The notes under the pieces were generated by a model. It did not search any database. It was given only the letters and a program-made list of their open reading frames with translations, and was not told the origin of the DNA. From Elioraea tepidiphila DSM 17972 (GTDB taxonomy: Bacteria > Pseudomonadota > Alphaproteobacteria > Acetobacterales > Acetobacteraceae), in contig NZ_KB899924.1 in NCBI RefSeq assembly GCF_000378465.1, positions 1 to 64,000 on the forward strand: a DNA stretch of 64,000 nucleotides. Reading direction: 5' to 3'. The position numbers were made by a program, and so were the translations under genes. This document shows, in pieces, positions 17,863 through 27,495 of the stretch (the first letter of the stretch is position 1; every line of letters begins with the position of its first letter).

Positions 17863-18521
17863 GGCGGCGGCTTCTTCGTTTCGCGCTGTGGTGCCTCGCC
17901 GCGGCGCTGCTGCTGCCCCTCGCGCTGGTGCTGCTCTACCGGTTCGTGCCGCCACCGGCGACGCCGCTGATGCTGATCCGCGCGGCCGAAGGGCATGGCT
18001 GGTCGCGCGACTGGGTGCCGCTCGATCGCATCTCGCCGCATCTCGTGCGCGCGGTGCTCGCCTCGGAGGATCAGCGTTTCTGCGCGCATTGGGGGTTCGA
18101 CACGGTCGAGTTGCGCCGCGCGGTCGAGGACTGGCGTGATGGCGGGCGGCTGCGCGGTGCGAGCACGATCACGCAGCAGACGGCGAAGAACCTGTTCCTC
18201 TGGCCGCGGAGCGACGTGCTGCGCAAGGCGCTGGAGGTCTATCCGACGCTGCTGATCGAGGCGCTGTGGCCGAAGCGGCGCGTCGTCGAGGTCTATCTCA
18301 ACATCGTCGAGTTCGGCCCGGGGCTCTACGGCGCCGAGGCGGCGTCAGGGGCGCTGTTCGGCCGCGGTGCGGCGGCGCTGACACCGGTGCAGGCCTCCCT
18401 GCTGGCCGCTGTGCTGCCCAATCCGCTCGGGCGCAATGCGGCGCGGCCCGACGCGTTCCTGACTGCGCGCGCGACCCGCATCCGCGGCGTCATGAGCGGA
18501 GTCGACACGGCCTGCATCTGA
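17859..18521 (+). CDS. mtgA: monofunctional biosynthetic peptidoglycan transglycosylase
   Basis: A 220-residue inner-membrane glycosyltransferase (GT51) that polymerises lipid II into glycan strands. It has a single N-terminal membrane helix (about 8-27) and then the GT51 domain. The catalytic glutamate is in [14 protein letters not shown] (about 66-79), followed by [16 protein letters not shown] and the [20 protein letters not shown] motif. The length is normal for MtgA and there is no penicillin-binding domain. The start is the GTG that overlaps the odhB stop (GTGTGA), which forces translational coupling of a cell-wall enzyme to a TCA-cycle subunit. A long hairpin follows before the convergent asd. 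Confidence 0.93.
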   Translation: MRRRLLRFALWCLAAALLLPLALVLLYRFVPPPATPLMLIRAAEGHGWSRDWVPLDRISPHLVRAVLASEDQRFCAHWGFDTVELRRAVEDWRDGGRLRGASTITQQTAKNLFLWPRSDVLRKALEVYPTLLIEALWPKRRVVEVYLNIVEFGPGLYGAEAASGALFGRGAAALTPVQASLLAAVLPNPLGRNAARPDAFLTARATRIRGVMSGVDTACI

Positions 18522-18548
18522 CGGGTGCAGGTCCATGGGATGGGGGGT

Positions 18549-18620
18549 GCGGGGGCAAGGGGAGGCGTCTCCGGGCTTCGCTGGCCCGAGGGCCAGCGCC
18601 GCACGCCCCCTGGCCCCCGC
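18549..18620. terminator. long branched hairpin between convergent mtgA and asd
   Basis: GCGGGGGCAAGGGGAGGCGT pairs imperfectly with GCACGCCCCCTGGCCCCCGC. Between them an inner stem (GCTGGCCC/GGGCCAGC) forms a second arm. It lies between the 3' ends of mtgA and asd and probably ends both transcripts. Confidence 0.6.
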
Positions 18621-18627
18621 GTGTTGC

Positions 18628-19659
<1,032 letters not shown>

Positions 19660-19695
19660 GGCACATCCTCCTCGCGGCCAAACGAGGCCGGACTG

Positions 19696-20637
19696 TTACG
19701 GGCGAGGCCCCCGCGGCGCAAGCGAATCCGCGGATGACAGCCGTGCGCCGGACGCGAGCCACACCCCGGCAGTCAGCACCGCCATGCCCAGCGCCTCGGG
19801 CAGGGACGGCACCTCGCCGAGCGCAACCGCGCCCATCACGGCCGTCATCGTGGGCGTGAGCGCGCCGGCCGCGGCGGCCCGCGCGGCACCGAGCCGGGCG
19901 AGGCCGAGGCTGAACACGATGATCGACAGGGTCGCGCCGATGCCGCCATGCAACGCGGCCTGGAGAGCGATCTCCCGCCAGGGTGCTGCGAGGAAGCGTG
20001 GCCCCACCAGCAGCAGATAGGGCGGCAGGTAGATCAGCGCCGAGCCGATCGCGCTGATCGTCACGGCCTCGAGGGCGGCGAGCCGCGCGCCGCGCACGGA
20101 GACGTTGTAGCCGGCCCAGAGCAGACCGGCGGCGGCGAACAGCAGGTGGCCGATCCAGGTCCGGCCGCCCCAGGCGCCGCCGAGGCTCGACACCACGATC
20201 GTCGCCGCCCCCGCCGTCACCAGGGCGAGCCCGAGCGCGCTGCGCCGGCCGAGCCGCTCGCCGATCAGGACATGTGCGAGCACACCGGTGAACACGGCGC
20301 CGAGCGGGCTCGTCATGGCGCCGGAATGGGCAGCCGGGGCGAACGCCAGCCCGCCGGTGTTGCAGAGGCTGAACGCGACCCCGGAGCCGAGCACGATCGC
20401 GGCGAGGGTGGACCAGCGCAGCCGGCGGATGCGCGGCGGCCGCACCGCGGCATAGGGCAGCATCAGGAGTGCGGCGGTGATGAATCGCACCGCGACGATG
20501 TCGGCCGGGTCGAGCGTCGCGCCGGTCAGCAGGAACCTGGTCGCGACCGCCCAGCCGGCCCACATCGCGACCGCGCTGAAGGCGGCGAGCCAGCCCCAGG
20601 CCTCGCGGCTCACGCGGGGGCTCCGATGGGCGGACAC
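19696..20637 (-). CDS. EamA family drug/metabolite transporter
   Basis: A 313-residue membrane protein with ten predicted helices, made of two EamA repeats. The first runs about 10-145 (WLAAFSAVAMWAGWAVATRF, then the SGVAFSLCNTGGLAF stretch). The second runs about 160-295 (WIGHLLFAAAGLLWAGYNVS, then GALTPTMTAVMGAVALGE). Members export amino acids, nucleosides or drugs; the substrate is not readable. It starts with GTG at 20637 without a strong ribosome-binding site. A dispersed palindromic repeat sits just upstream. Confidence 0.87.
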   Translation of the reverse strand: MSAHRSPRVSREAWGWLAAFSAVAMWAGWAVATRFLLTGATLDPADIVAVRFITAALLMLPYAAVRPPRIRRLRWSTLAAIVLGSGVAFSLCNTGGLAFAPAAHSGAMTSPLGAVFTGVLAHVLIGERLGRRSALGLALVTAGAATIVVSSLGGAWGGRTWIGHLLFAAAGLLWAGYNVSVRGARLAALEAVTISAIGSALIYLPPYLLLVGPRFLAAPWREIALQAALHGGIGATLSIIVFSLGLARLGAARAAAAGALTPTMTAVMGAVALGEVPSLPEALGMAVLTAGVWLASGARLSSADSLAPRGPRP

Positions 20638-20670
20638 GAAAAGGCCCGGACCATGTCGGCCCGGGCCCTC

Positions 20671-20800
20671 TCATACCCGGCGCATGAAGGTTTCGCCTTC
20701 ATGCACCGGGTACGAGGTTTCCTTTGGCGCGCAGCCGCCACACCAGCCCTGCGCGCGATCCCGGGCTGCCAACGGTCAAACCTTTGGCAGCCCGGTATCA
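20671..20800. repeat. dispersed palindromic repeat, copy B (three hairpins)
   Basis: Hairpin 1: TACCCGGCGCATGAAGG (20674-20690) with CCTTCATGCACCGGGTA (20696-20712), one mismatch, 5-base loop. Hairpin 2: GCGCGCAG (20727-20734) with CTGCGCGC (20749-20756). Hairpin 3: GATCCCGGGCTGCCAA (20757-20772) with TTGGCAGCCCGGTATC (20784-20799). Hairpins 2 and 3 are nearly identical to copy A at 9362-9434. The base changes between copies (A/C at the 9401 equivalent, A/C near the stem base) change which position is mispaired but leave the stems intact. The element lies between the TAXI protein stop and the EamA start, on the 3' side of a minus-strand gene. Confidence 0.85.
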
Positions 20801-20834
20801 GCGGTGGCGGGCGCCGCGATGGCGGCGCACCCCC

Positions 20835-21827
20835 TCACGCCATGATCAGGTTGTCGGGAATCGCGTGGCCGTTCTCGCGGAACCAGCGCGCGGCACCCGG
20901 ATGGAACGGCAGGAATGAGTTCTTGGTGACGTTTTCGGGCACCGTCTCCTTCGCCGTCGAGATCGCCTGCACCAGCGCGGCATTCTGCGTCATCACGGAC
21001 TTGACGATCTCGTAGACGAGGTCCTCGGGCAGGTCCTTGTGGCCGATCGCGAAGTTGTAGACGCCTACGATGTTGATCGGCTCGCGCAGCGAACGGTAGG
21101 TGCCGGCGGCGATCGTGCCCTTCGACAGTTCCGGATAGGCCTTCACGATCGCGTCCATCTGCGCCTCGGTGAAGCCGAAGATGGTCACCTCGTTGGTGGT
21201 CTCGATCTCGCTGAAGGCCGGGATCGGCGCACCGGCGGCGAAGGCGAAGCAGTCGAGCAGCCCGTCGGACACCTGGCCGATCATGTCCGAACCCGACCCG
21301 TAGCCGATCCGGCTCGGGGTCACGCCGAGGGTACGCAGGATGAGCGGATAGTACGTGCCCGGCGTGCCGCCGCGCGGGCCCACGCCCACGCTCTTGCCGT
21401 TGAGCTGGCTGTGGTCGGTGATGCCCGACCGCCGCAGCGCCACGGCATGGAACGGCGTATCGTACATCGGGAACAGCGCGCGGATGTTGCGGAACTTGTT
21501 GCCGCGGGTCCATTCGCCCTGGCCTTCCCAGGCCTGCAGCGCCACACCCATGGTCACCATGCCGAGCTCGACCTGCTTCTGATCGACCAGCACGATGTTC
21601 TGGTTCGGGCCCTGGGTGGTGCGGTAGCTGATGTTGACACCGGTCGCCTGCGCGGCGAGCTGGCCCCAGGCCGGGCCATAGACGGCATAGGTGCCGCCGG
21701 GAGCCGCCGTGCCCATCGTCAGCGCGCGCGGCCAGGCCGGGTTGCGGGGCTGCGCCCAGACGGCCGGGGCGGCGAGGCCGGCGCCGGCAACGGTGGTCGA
21801 GACGAGCAGGGTACGCCTGCGGATCAT
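20835..21827 (-). CDS. TAXI family TRAP transporter solute-binding protein (orphan)
   Basis: A 330-residue periplasmic binding protein of the TAXI type. The signal peptide is MIRRRTLLVSTTVAGAGL with cleavage near AVWAQ (about residue 26). The family core LTMGTAAPGGTYAVYGPAWG follows directly, then NIVLVDQKQVELGMVTMGVA and GKSVGVGPRGGTPGTYYPL. The C-terminal FLPFHPGAARWFRENG is the usual TAXI ending. Known TAXI proteins bind small carboxylates such as glutamate or 2-oxoglutarate. No membrane component is next to it, so it must use a permease encoded elsewhere, perhaps the fused one at 34657, or be a sensor protein. Confidence 0.9.
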   Translation of the reverse strand: MIRRRTLLVSTTVAGAGLAAPAVWAQPRNPAWPRALTMGTAAPGGTYAVYGPAWGQLAAQATGVNISYRTTQGPNQNIVLVDQKQVELGMVTMGVALQAWEGQGEWTRGNKFRNIRALFPMYDTPFHAVALRRSGITDHSQLNGKSVGVGPRGGTPGTYYPLILRTLGVTPSRIGYGSGSDMIGQVSDGLLDCFAFAAGAPIPAFSEIETTNEVTIFGFTEAQMDAIVKAYPELSKGTIAAGTYRSLREPINIVGVYNFAIGHKDLPEDLVYEIVKSVMTQNAALVQAISTAKETVPENVTKNSFLPFHPGAARWFRENGHAIPDNLIMA

Positions 21828-21932
21828 CGCGTGTCCTCCCAGAATGCAAGCGCAGTCATCCCTCCCGGATGGCCACGCAGGAACACCCCTTACATGGGGG
21901 AAATCGGCGGCGGGGGAAAGGGGGAACGGCGG

Positions 21933-22043
21933 TCAGCGGTGCCGGCGCAGCCGCCGCGCCAGGTGCGCCAGCAGCGAGACCCCGGGCAAGGATGCCCGGC
22001 GCCGGGCGGGCGTAAGCGGCAGCGTGACGAACAGGGCGAACAT
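21933..22043 (-). CDS. Arg-rich microprotein, paralogue 1
   Basis: A 36-residue open frame beginning MFALFVTLPL and ending HLARRLRRHR: a short hydrophobic start, then a strongly basic tail. The ATG at 22043 has a near-ideal AGGAGG site 8 bases upstream. A related frame at 22611-22703 begins MFALFAALPP and ends RLARRLRRG, with the same upstream layout. Conservation of start, length and ends between the copies argues for translation. The proteins could be amphipathic membrane-associated peptides or toxin-like peptides. No family is recognised. Confidence 0.5.
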   Translation of the reverse strand: MFALFVTLPLTPARRRASLPGVSLLAHLARRLRRHR

Positions 22044-22242
22044 GACCGTCACCTCCTGGTTCGGCGGCGCGGCCCGAAGGACGAGCGCCTCCGACCGGCC
22101 CAGTCTGGAGCCGTGGCGGTTACGGAAGGGTATGCGCGACGCCACGGCCACCGCCACCCGCAAGGATGGCGGACGACCGGGACATCGCCGTGTCGGGGCT
22201 GTGACAAGCGTGTGAAACCCGCGCCTCGGCCGAGACCACGCC

Positions 22243-22467
22243 TCAGCGCCCGAGCTCGGGACGATCCGTCGGCAGAGGCCGCTTGAACGGGCTTCTGCCC
22301 TCCATGCCGATGTCGCGCAGCAGATGCGCGTCGAGATGGGCGAGCGCGCGCTCAGTGTGCCAAGCGGCGACAGCCGCCGTGATCGCGCGCGCGATCCGCC
22401 GGGCATGGGCGCCGATGCCAAGGGCGGGGAAGAACGCGGCGCGGGCCGCTCCAGTCACGGTCGTCAT
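22243..22467 (-). CDS. DUF1127 domain protein
   Basis: A 74-residue protein with the DUF1127 (YjiS-like) motif: WHTERALAHLDAHLLRDIGM at about 36-55, a short arginine/leucine-rich helix pair ending in the invariant DIG. Small DUF1127 proteins in alphaproteobacteria have been linked to RNA turnover and to phosphate or carbon metabolism. The N-terminal third is a generic helix. It lies between two paralogous microprotein frames on the same strand, which suggests a small-protein locus. Confidence 0.8.
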   Translation of the reverse strand: MTTVTGAARAAFFPALGIGAHARRIARAITAAVAAWHTERALAHLDAHLLRDIGMEGRSPFKRPLPTDRPELGR

Positions 22468-22610
22468 GGTCGGTGGTCCTTCGATCGGGGGATGCGGCGC
22501 GGCGGAGTCGCCCGGCGCCTGTGATTCCGAGCATCGCCGCGGCGCATGTCAGCCGGATGTGCGCGGAGGCGGTTTCCGGTTTCAGTCGTTGCAGCCGGGC
22601 CGGCAGCGCC

Positions 22611-22703
22611 TCACCCGCGGCGGAGCCGGCGCGCGAGCCGGGCGAGCAGCGAAGCGCGGCGCGGCGATGGCAGCGGCGGCAGGGCGGCGAACAGCGCGAA
22701 CAT
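22611..22703 (-). CDS. Arg-rich microprotein, paralogue 2
   Basis: A 30-residue frame, MFALFAALPP then SPRRASLLARLARRLRRG. A GAGG site lies 8 bases before the ATG, exactly the spacing seen in paralogue 1. The two differ mainly by a short insertion in the middle and by a few substitutions. It stands first in the minus-strand trio, before the DUF1127 gene. Confidence 0.5.
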   Translation of the reverse strand: MFALFAALPPLPSPRRASLLARLARRLRRG

Positions 22704-22880
22704 GGCGATGACCTCGTCGTTGCGGCGGCGCGGCACCGGCCGCTCCGCATCATCCGTCCCGACTCTGCGCCCGCGCTGTTGCAGCGTGATGTGCGGAGGG
22801 TCACAGGATCGTTTCAGACGGGCAGCCATCGGCGCGCCACCCTTGGCGCGGCCGCGGGGCCGGGCGACAGTCGCGCCCGC

Positions 22881-24194
22881 ATGACCCCCGCCCCCGCGCC
22901 GCTCGGCCGGATCCTCACCCTCTCGCTGCCGACGATCGGCGTCGCCTTCGCCCAGGCGGCCTGCCAGACCGCCGAGGTGTGGTTCATCGGCCGGCTCGGA
23001 ACGGCGCCGCTCGCCGGCTACGCGCTGGTGCTGCCGCTCCTGCTGCTGATGCAGATGATGAGCACCGGCGCGATGGGCGGCGGCGTCTCCTCGGCGATCG
23101 CGCGCGCGCTCGGCGCCGGGCGGCGCGACGAGGCCTCGGCGCTGGTGCTGCACGCGGCGATCATCGGCATCGGCTTCGGCCTGCTCTTCACCGTGCTGAT
23201 CGAGGTGTGGGGCCCTGCGCTGTTCCGGCTGATGGGCGGACGCGACGAGGCGCTGGCGAACGCGACGCTCTATGCGCGCACGCTGTTCGCGGGCTCGGCG
23301 CTGGTCTGGCTCGCCAACACGCTGGGCGCGGTGCTGCGCGGCACCGGCAACATGCGCCTGCCCGCCGTGATCATGCTCGGCGTCTGGGCGATCGACGCGC
23401 CGCTCTCGGCCGCACTGGTGCTCGGCACCGATCTCGGCATCGCCGGGGCGGGGATCGCATATGTCGTCTCGTTCGCGCTCGCGACCCTCGCGATGGGGGC
23501 CGCGATCCTGCGCGGCGGCGCGGGGTTCCGGCCGTCGGTGCGCACGCCGCTCGATCTCGCGCTGTTCGGGCGCATCCTCTCCGTCGGCCTGGTGGCCTCT
23601 GTGATGGCGACCATCGCCAATCTCACCACGGTGCTGGTGACCGCGCTGGTCGGGCGGCACGGCACCGCGGCGATCGCCGCCTTCGGCGTCGGCGTGCGCT
23701 TCGAGTTCCTGATGATCCCGCTCGCCTACGGCATCGGCGCGGCGCTGACGGCGCTGGTGGGCATGCGGGTCGGCGCGGGCGACTGGGCGGGGGCGCGGAT
23801 CACCGCCTGGCGCGGCGGGCTGATGGCCGGCGCGATCGCCGGCGCGGTCGGGCTGATGGTGGCGGTGTTCCCGGGCTTCTTCGCGCGGCTGTTCGCGACG
23901 GAGCCCGCGGTGCGCGAGGCGATCCGGCTCTATCTCGTGGTGGTCGGGCCGTCCTTCGGCGCGCTCGGGCTCGGCATGGCGCTCTATTTCGCGAGCCAGG
24001 GGGCAGGGCGGATGCGCGTGCCGTTCGTCGCGGCATTGGTGCGGATCGGCGTCGCCGCCGGCGGCGGCGCGCTGGTCGGCGACCGCTACGGGCTTGCCGG
24101 GCTGTTCGCCTGTGTCGCGCTGGGCCTCGCGGGCTATGGCGTGATCGTCGCGTCCTCGGTGCGGCCGGGCGTCTGGCCCGGCCGCGGCCGCTGA
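22881..24194 (+). CDS. MATE family efflux transporter
   Basis: A 437-residue multidrug and toxic compound extrusion transporter with twelve predicted helices in two homologous halves. The first half opens RILTLSLPTIGVAFAQAACQ and contains GTAPLAGYALVLPLLLLMQM. The loop-helix region GGGVSSAIARALGAGRRDEA (about 72-91) is typical. The second half begins near VASVMATIANLTTVLVTALV. It exchanges cationic drugs for Na+ or H+. The ATG at 22881 is the first that leaves a MATE-like N-terminus. It is divergent from the microprotein/DUF1127 trio. Confidence 0.9.
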   Translation: MTPAPAPLGRILTLSLPTIGVAFAQAACQTAEVWFIGRLGTAPLAGYALVLPLLLLMQMMSTGAMGGGVSSAIARALGAGRRDEASALVLHAAIIGIGFGLLFTVLIEVWGPALFRLMGGRDEALANATLYARTLFAGSALVWLANTLGAVLRGTGNMRLPAVIMLGVWAIDAPLSAALVLGTDLGIAGAGIAYVVSFALATLAMGAAILRGGAGFRPSVRTPLDLALFGRILSVGLVASVMATIANLTTVLVTALVGRHGTAAIAAFGVGVRFEFLMIPLAYGIGAALTALVGMRVGAGDWAGARITAWRGGLMAGAIAGAVGLMVAVFPGFFARLFATEPAVREAIRLYLVVVGPSFGALGLGMALYFASQGAGRMRVPFVAALVRIGVAAGGGALVGDRYGLAGLFACVALGLAGYGVIVASSVRPGVWPGRGR

Positions 24195-24207
24195 TCGGCC
24201 CCGCTGA

Positions 24208-24657
24208 TCAGCCGCCGAGCGCCTCGCGCGCGGCAGTCGCGAGCCGGTCGGCGCGCTCGTTCATCGCATCGCCTGCATGACCGCGCACCCAGCGCCAGTC
24301 CACCTCGTGGCGCTTCGCCGCCTCCAGCAGCCGCTGCCAGAGATCCTGGTTGGCGACCGGCTGCTTCGCCGCGTTGCGCCAGTTGTTGCGGACCCAGCCC
24401 TTCACCCAGCGCGTCACACCGTTGCGGACATACTCGCTGTCGGTGTGGATGATCAGCCGCGCGGGGCGCTTCGGCGCCTCCAGCGCCGCGATCGCGGCGG
24501 TCAGCTCCATCCGGTTGTTGGTCGTTTCCGGCTCCGCACCGGAGAGTTCCTTCTCGTGATCGTTCCAGCGCAGCACCACGCCCCAGCCGCCCGGACCGGG
24601 ATTGGGCCGGCATCCTCCATCCGTCCACGCCTCGATCACGGGACGCTCAGCGGCCAT
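24208..24657 (-). CDS. rnhA: ribonuclease HI
   Basis: A 149-residue endonuclease that cuts RNA in RNA-DNA hybrids. The four catalytic acids are visible: Asp in [18 protein letters not shown] (about 9-26), Glu in [13 protein letters not shown], Asp in [11 protein letters not shown], and Asp in [15 protein letters not shown]. Length and motif order are those of E. coli RnhA, including the basic region [16 protein letters not shown]. The gene start overlaps the thrB end by 11 bases, forming ispH-thrB-rnhA, an arrangement frequent in alphaproteobacteria. Confidence 0.97.
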   Translation of the reverse strand: MAAERPVIEAWTDGGCRPNPGPGGWGVVLRWNDHEKELSGAEPETTNNRMELTAAIAALEAPKRPARLIIHTDSEYVRNGVTRWVKGWVRNNWRNAAKQPVANQDLWQRLLEAAKRHEVDWRWVRGHAGDAMNERADRLATAAREALGG

Positions 24658-25606
24658 AATCGGCGGCCCCGCGCACCGTGCGGTGGAAGCGCAGCTTGCG
24701 CAGATACTCGAGCGGGTCCTTCGGCGTCACGAAGGCCCCCGGAGGGTGATGCAGCCAGTCGTGCAGCCGCGTCAGCAGGAAGCGGATCGCGGCCCCCGCA
24801 CACAGCGTCGGCAGCGCCTCGGCCTCGGCCGCCGAGAGGGGCCGCTTCGCCTCGTAGGCCGCGATCATCAGCCGGCCCTTGGTGACGTTGAACGACCCGT
24901 CCGCCTCGAAGCACCAGGCGTTCAGGCACACCGCAAGGTCGTAGGCGTAGAGATCGGTGCAGGCGAAGTAGAAATCGATCAGCCCCGAGACCCGCTCGTT
25001 CAGGAAGAACACGTTGTCGGGAAAGAGGTCGGCATGGATGTGGCCCGCGGGCAGGCCCGACGGCCAGAGGGCGAGAATCGCGCCGAGTGCCGCTTCGAGC
25101 TCCGCCGCCAGCCCCTCGCGCACCGTGTCGGCGCGCGGCAGGCACCGGTCGAGCAGCGGCCGCCATCCTGCAGGCCCGAGCGCGTTGGCGCGCCTCAGCG
25201 CGAAGCCCGCACCCGCCTCGTGCAGTTGCGCCAGCGCCGCGCCGACGCCGGCGCAGTGCTCGTTGCGGATGCGCCGCGGCCACACGCCGGGCAGGAAGGT
25301 GACGATCGCCGCCGGCCGGCCGCAGAGCTCGCGCGCGAGCGCGCCGTCGCGGCACGCGACCGGCAGCGGGCAGGTGACGCCGTGCTTGGCGAGGTGCTGC
25401 ATCAGCCCGAGGAAATAGGGCAGGTCGGCCGGGTCGACCCGCTTCTCGTAGAGCGTGAGGATGTAGGGCCCGCGATCGGTCACCAGCAGGAAGTTGGAGT
25501 TCTCCACCCCCTCGGCGATGCCCTTGAACGAGACCAGCGCGCCGATGTCGTAGTGCGCCAGGAACGCGGCCAGTGCCTCGTCCGAGACCTCGGTGTAGAC
25601 GGCCAT
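24647..25606 (-). CDS. thrB: homoserine kinase, choline-kinase-like type
   Basis: A 319-residue ATP:homoserine kinase of the aminoglycoside-phosphotransferase fold (ThrB type II), which makes O-phosphohomoserine for threonine synthesis. The N-terminus [20 protein letters not shown], with [16 protein letters not shown], is the family opening. The catalytic loop is [11 protein letters not shown] (about 193-203) and the Mg-binding Asp is in [11 protein letters not shown]. It lies 9 bases after ispH and overlaps rnhA. Together with asd (18628) the window holds two steps of the aspartate family pathway. Confidence 0.95.
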   Translation of the reverse strand: MAVYTEVSDEALAAFLAHYDIGALVSFKGIAEGVENSNFLLVTDRGPYILTLYEKRVDPADLPYFLGLMQHLAKHGVTCPLPVACRDGALARELCGRPAAIVTFLPGVWPRRIRNEHCAGVGAALAQLHEAGAGFALRRANALGPAGWRPLLDRCLPRADTVREGLAAELEAALGAILALWPSGLPAGHIHADLFPDNVFFLNERVSGLIDFYFACTDLYAYDLAVCLNAWCFEADGSFNVTKGRLMIAAYEAKRPLSAAEAEALPTLCAGAAIRFLLTRLHDWLHHPPGAFVTPKDPLEYLRKLRFHRTVRGAADYGR

Positions 25607-25615
25607 GCGGCGCGA

Positions 25616-26566
25616 TCAGACCGCGAGCGCGGGCGGCAGGCGGAAGATCACCGCCTCCTCGGCGACGCGCACCTCCTCGACATGCACCGAGAAGTGCTCG
25701 CGCAGGAGCTCGATCACCTCCTCGACCAGGCTCTCGGGGGCGGAGGCGCCGGCGGTGAGCGCCACCGTCTCGACGCCGTCGAGCGGCACGGCGGCGAGGT
25801 CGCGCGCGCGCTGCACCAGGATCGCGCGCTTGCAGCCCGCCCGGCGGGCGACCTCCACGAGCCGCTGCGAGTTCGACGAGTTCGGCGCGCCGATCACCAC
25901 GGTGAGGTCGGCGCGCGGCGCGATCTCCTTCACCGCGGCCTGGCGGTTGGTGGTGGCGTAGCAGATGTCCTCGCGCCGCGGCCCCTCGATCTCGGGAAAG
26001 CGCTCGCGCAGCACGTCGATGATCTCGGCGGTGTCGTCCACCGACAGCGTGGTCTGGGTGATGTAGGCGAGCCCGTCGGAGGTGGGGGGGGTCACGGCGC
26101 GCGCCTGCGCCACGTCCTCGACCAGGGTGACGCTGCCCGGCGGCAGCTGGCCGATCGTGCCGATCACCTCCGGGTGGCCGGCATGGCCGATCAGGATCAG
26201 GTGGCGCCGCTTCGCGAAGTGCTTCTCGGCCTCGCGGTGCACCTTGGTCACCAGCGGGCAGGTGGCGTCGAGCTGGAACAGCCCGCGCGCCTCGGCCTCG
26301 GCGGGGACGGATTTCGGCACGCCATGGGCGCTGAACACCACAGGCACGCCCTGCGGCACCTCGTCGAGCTCCTCGACGAACACCGCGCCCTTGGCCTCCA
26401 GGCTCTCGACCACGAAGCGGTTGTGCACGATCTCGTGACGCACATAGACGGGCGGGCCGAAGCGCTTCAGCGCCTCCTCGACGATGCGGATCGCGCGGTC
26501 CACCCCGGCGCAGAAGCCGCGCGGGCCGGCCAGCAGGATCTTCAGTTCGGGCTTGTGGTCGGTCAT
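25616..26566 (-). CDS. ispH: 4-hydroxy-3-methylbut-2-enyl diphosphate reductase
   Basis: Last enzyme of the non-mevalonate isoprenoid pathway (316 aa), an iron-sulfur protein that makes IPP and DMAPP. The three cluster cysteines are in [13 protein letters not shown] (about residue 19), [11 protein letters not shown] and [12 protein letters not shown]. The substrate-binding [10 protein letters not shown] and [11 protein letters not shown] are also present. ATG 26566 was chosen over an in-frame ATG at 26641, because the extra residues are arginine-rich and unlike the family. First gene of the ispH-thrB-rnhA operon, divergent from the CDGSH gene. Confidence 0.97.
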   Translation of the reverse strand: MTDHKPELKILLAGPRGFCAGVDRAIRIVEEALKRFGPPVYVRHEIVHNRFVVESLEAKGAVFVEELDEVPQGVPVVFSAHGVPKSVPAEAEARGLFQLDATCPLVTKVHREAEKHFAKRRHLILIGHAGHPEVIGTIGQLPPGSVTLVEDVAQARAVTPPTSDGLAYITQTTLSVDDTAEIIDVLRERFPEIEGPRREDICYATTNRQAAVKEIAPRADLTVVIGAPNSSNSQRLVEVARRAGCKRAILVQRARDLAAVPLDGVETVALTAGASAPESLVEEVIELLREHFSVHVEEVRVAEEAVIFRLPPALAV

Positions 26567-26660
26567 CGTGCTCGCGCTGGTTGCGGCCCTGCGGGCGCAT
26601 CCGCATAGTGCCCGGCGCGCGCGCCGGTTCAAAGGGTGCATGGCGCGGAGGAGAGCGCAA

Positions 26661-26933
26661 ATGACGGAACCTGTGCGCGAGGGCTTGCCGAAGGTGGCGC
26701 AGGCCGCGCCTTATGCGATCGAGGTGAAGGCCGGCGAAAAGTACTGGTGGTGCGCCTGCGGGCTGTCGGCCAAGCAGCCGTTCTGCGACGGCTCGCACAA
26801 GGGCACCGGGATCAAGCCGGTGACGTGGAAGGCCGAGAAGGATGAGACAATGTGGTTCTGCGGCTGCAAGCGCACGGGGGCGCAGCCGTTCTGTGACGGG
26901 ACGCATCATGGGCTTGCCACCGGTGAGGCGTGA
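26661..26933 (+). CDS. CDGSH iron-sulfur domain protein (two domains)
   Basis: A 90-residue protein with two CDGSH-type [2Fe-2S] motifs: [18 protein letters not shown] (about 36-53) and [18 protein letters not shown] (about 70-87). Each has the three cysteines and one histidine that bind the cluster. Bacterial tandem CDGSH proteins resemble the mitochondrial Miner2 type; roles in redox sensing or cluster transfer are proposed. ATG 26661 follows a GGAGGAGA site. It is divergent from ispH, itself an Fe-S enzyme, and one base before the lipoprotein gene. Confidence 0.92.
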   Translation: MTEPVREGLPKVAQAAPYAIEVKAGEKYWWCACGLSAKQPFCDGSHKGTGIKPVTWKAEKDETMWFCGCKRTGAQPFCDGTHHGLATGEA

Positions 26934-26934
26934 A

Positions 26935-27495
26935 ATGCGGGGCGCCGCGGCACTGGCGCTCGCTCTGGCGCTGACCGCCTGCGGCGAGGGTGGGCTGCGC
27001 GGCGGGGGCCGCGGCGAGGCGCCTGTCCAGCAGACCCTGCGGCCGGACTGTCCGACCACGGCCGTGCTCGCGGAGGCGGCCGATCTCCGCCGCTATCGCA
27101 CGCCCGACAGCCAGGATCTGAGCGATCTGGTGCTCAATGCGCGGATCACGGGCCTCTCCGGCGAGTGCGCCTTTGCCGACCGGCGCCGCTCGGTGCGCGT
27201 GACGCTCAACCTCTCGATGGATGCGACGCGCGGCCCCGCGGCCGGCGATCGCAGCATCGCGATCCCGTATTTCGTTGCCGTGACGGACGCGCAGGACCGC
27301 ATCCTCGACAAGGCGGTCTACACGGTCGCCGCCTCCTTCCCGGCCAATCGCAGCCGTGTGCGCATGACCGGCGAGGAGGTCACGCTGACATTGCCGGTCA
27401 GTGCCGAGCGGCCGCCCGCGTCCTACACGGTGGTCGTCGGCTTCCAGCTCACCGAAACCGAGCTCGCGCTGAACCGGCGCCTCGGCGTGCGCTGA
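26935..27495 (+). CDS. putative lipoprotein of unknown function
   Basis: A 186-residue exported protein. From ATG 26935 the N-terminus is MRGAAALALALALTACGEGG, with lipobox LTAC and the lipidated cysteine at residue 16. An in-frame ATG at 26908 would extend the basic region. The mature part has TAVLAEAADLRRYR, then alternating strands (VRVTLNLSMDATRGP, IPYFVAVTDAQDRILDKAVY), and ends with FQLTETELALNRRLG. This pattern occurs in many alphaproteobacterial lipoproteins of unknown function. The gene starts one base after the CDGSH stop, so the two are one transcript. Confidence 0.8.
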   Translation: MRGAAALALALALTACGEGGLRGGGRGEAPVQQTLRPDCPTTAVLAEAADLRRYRTPDSQDLSDLVLNARITGLSGECAFADRRRSVRVTLNLSMDATRGPAAGDRSIAIPYFVAVTDAQDRILDKAVYTVAASFPANRSRVRMTGEEVTLTLPVSAERPPASYTVVVGFQLTETELALNRRLGVR

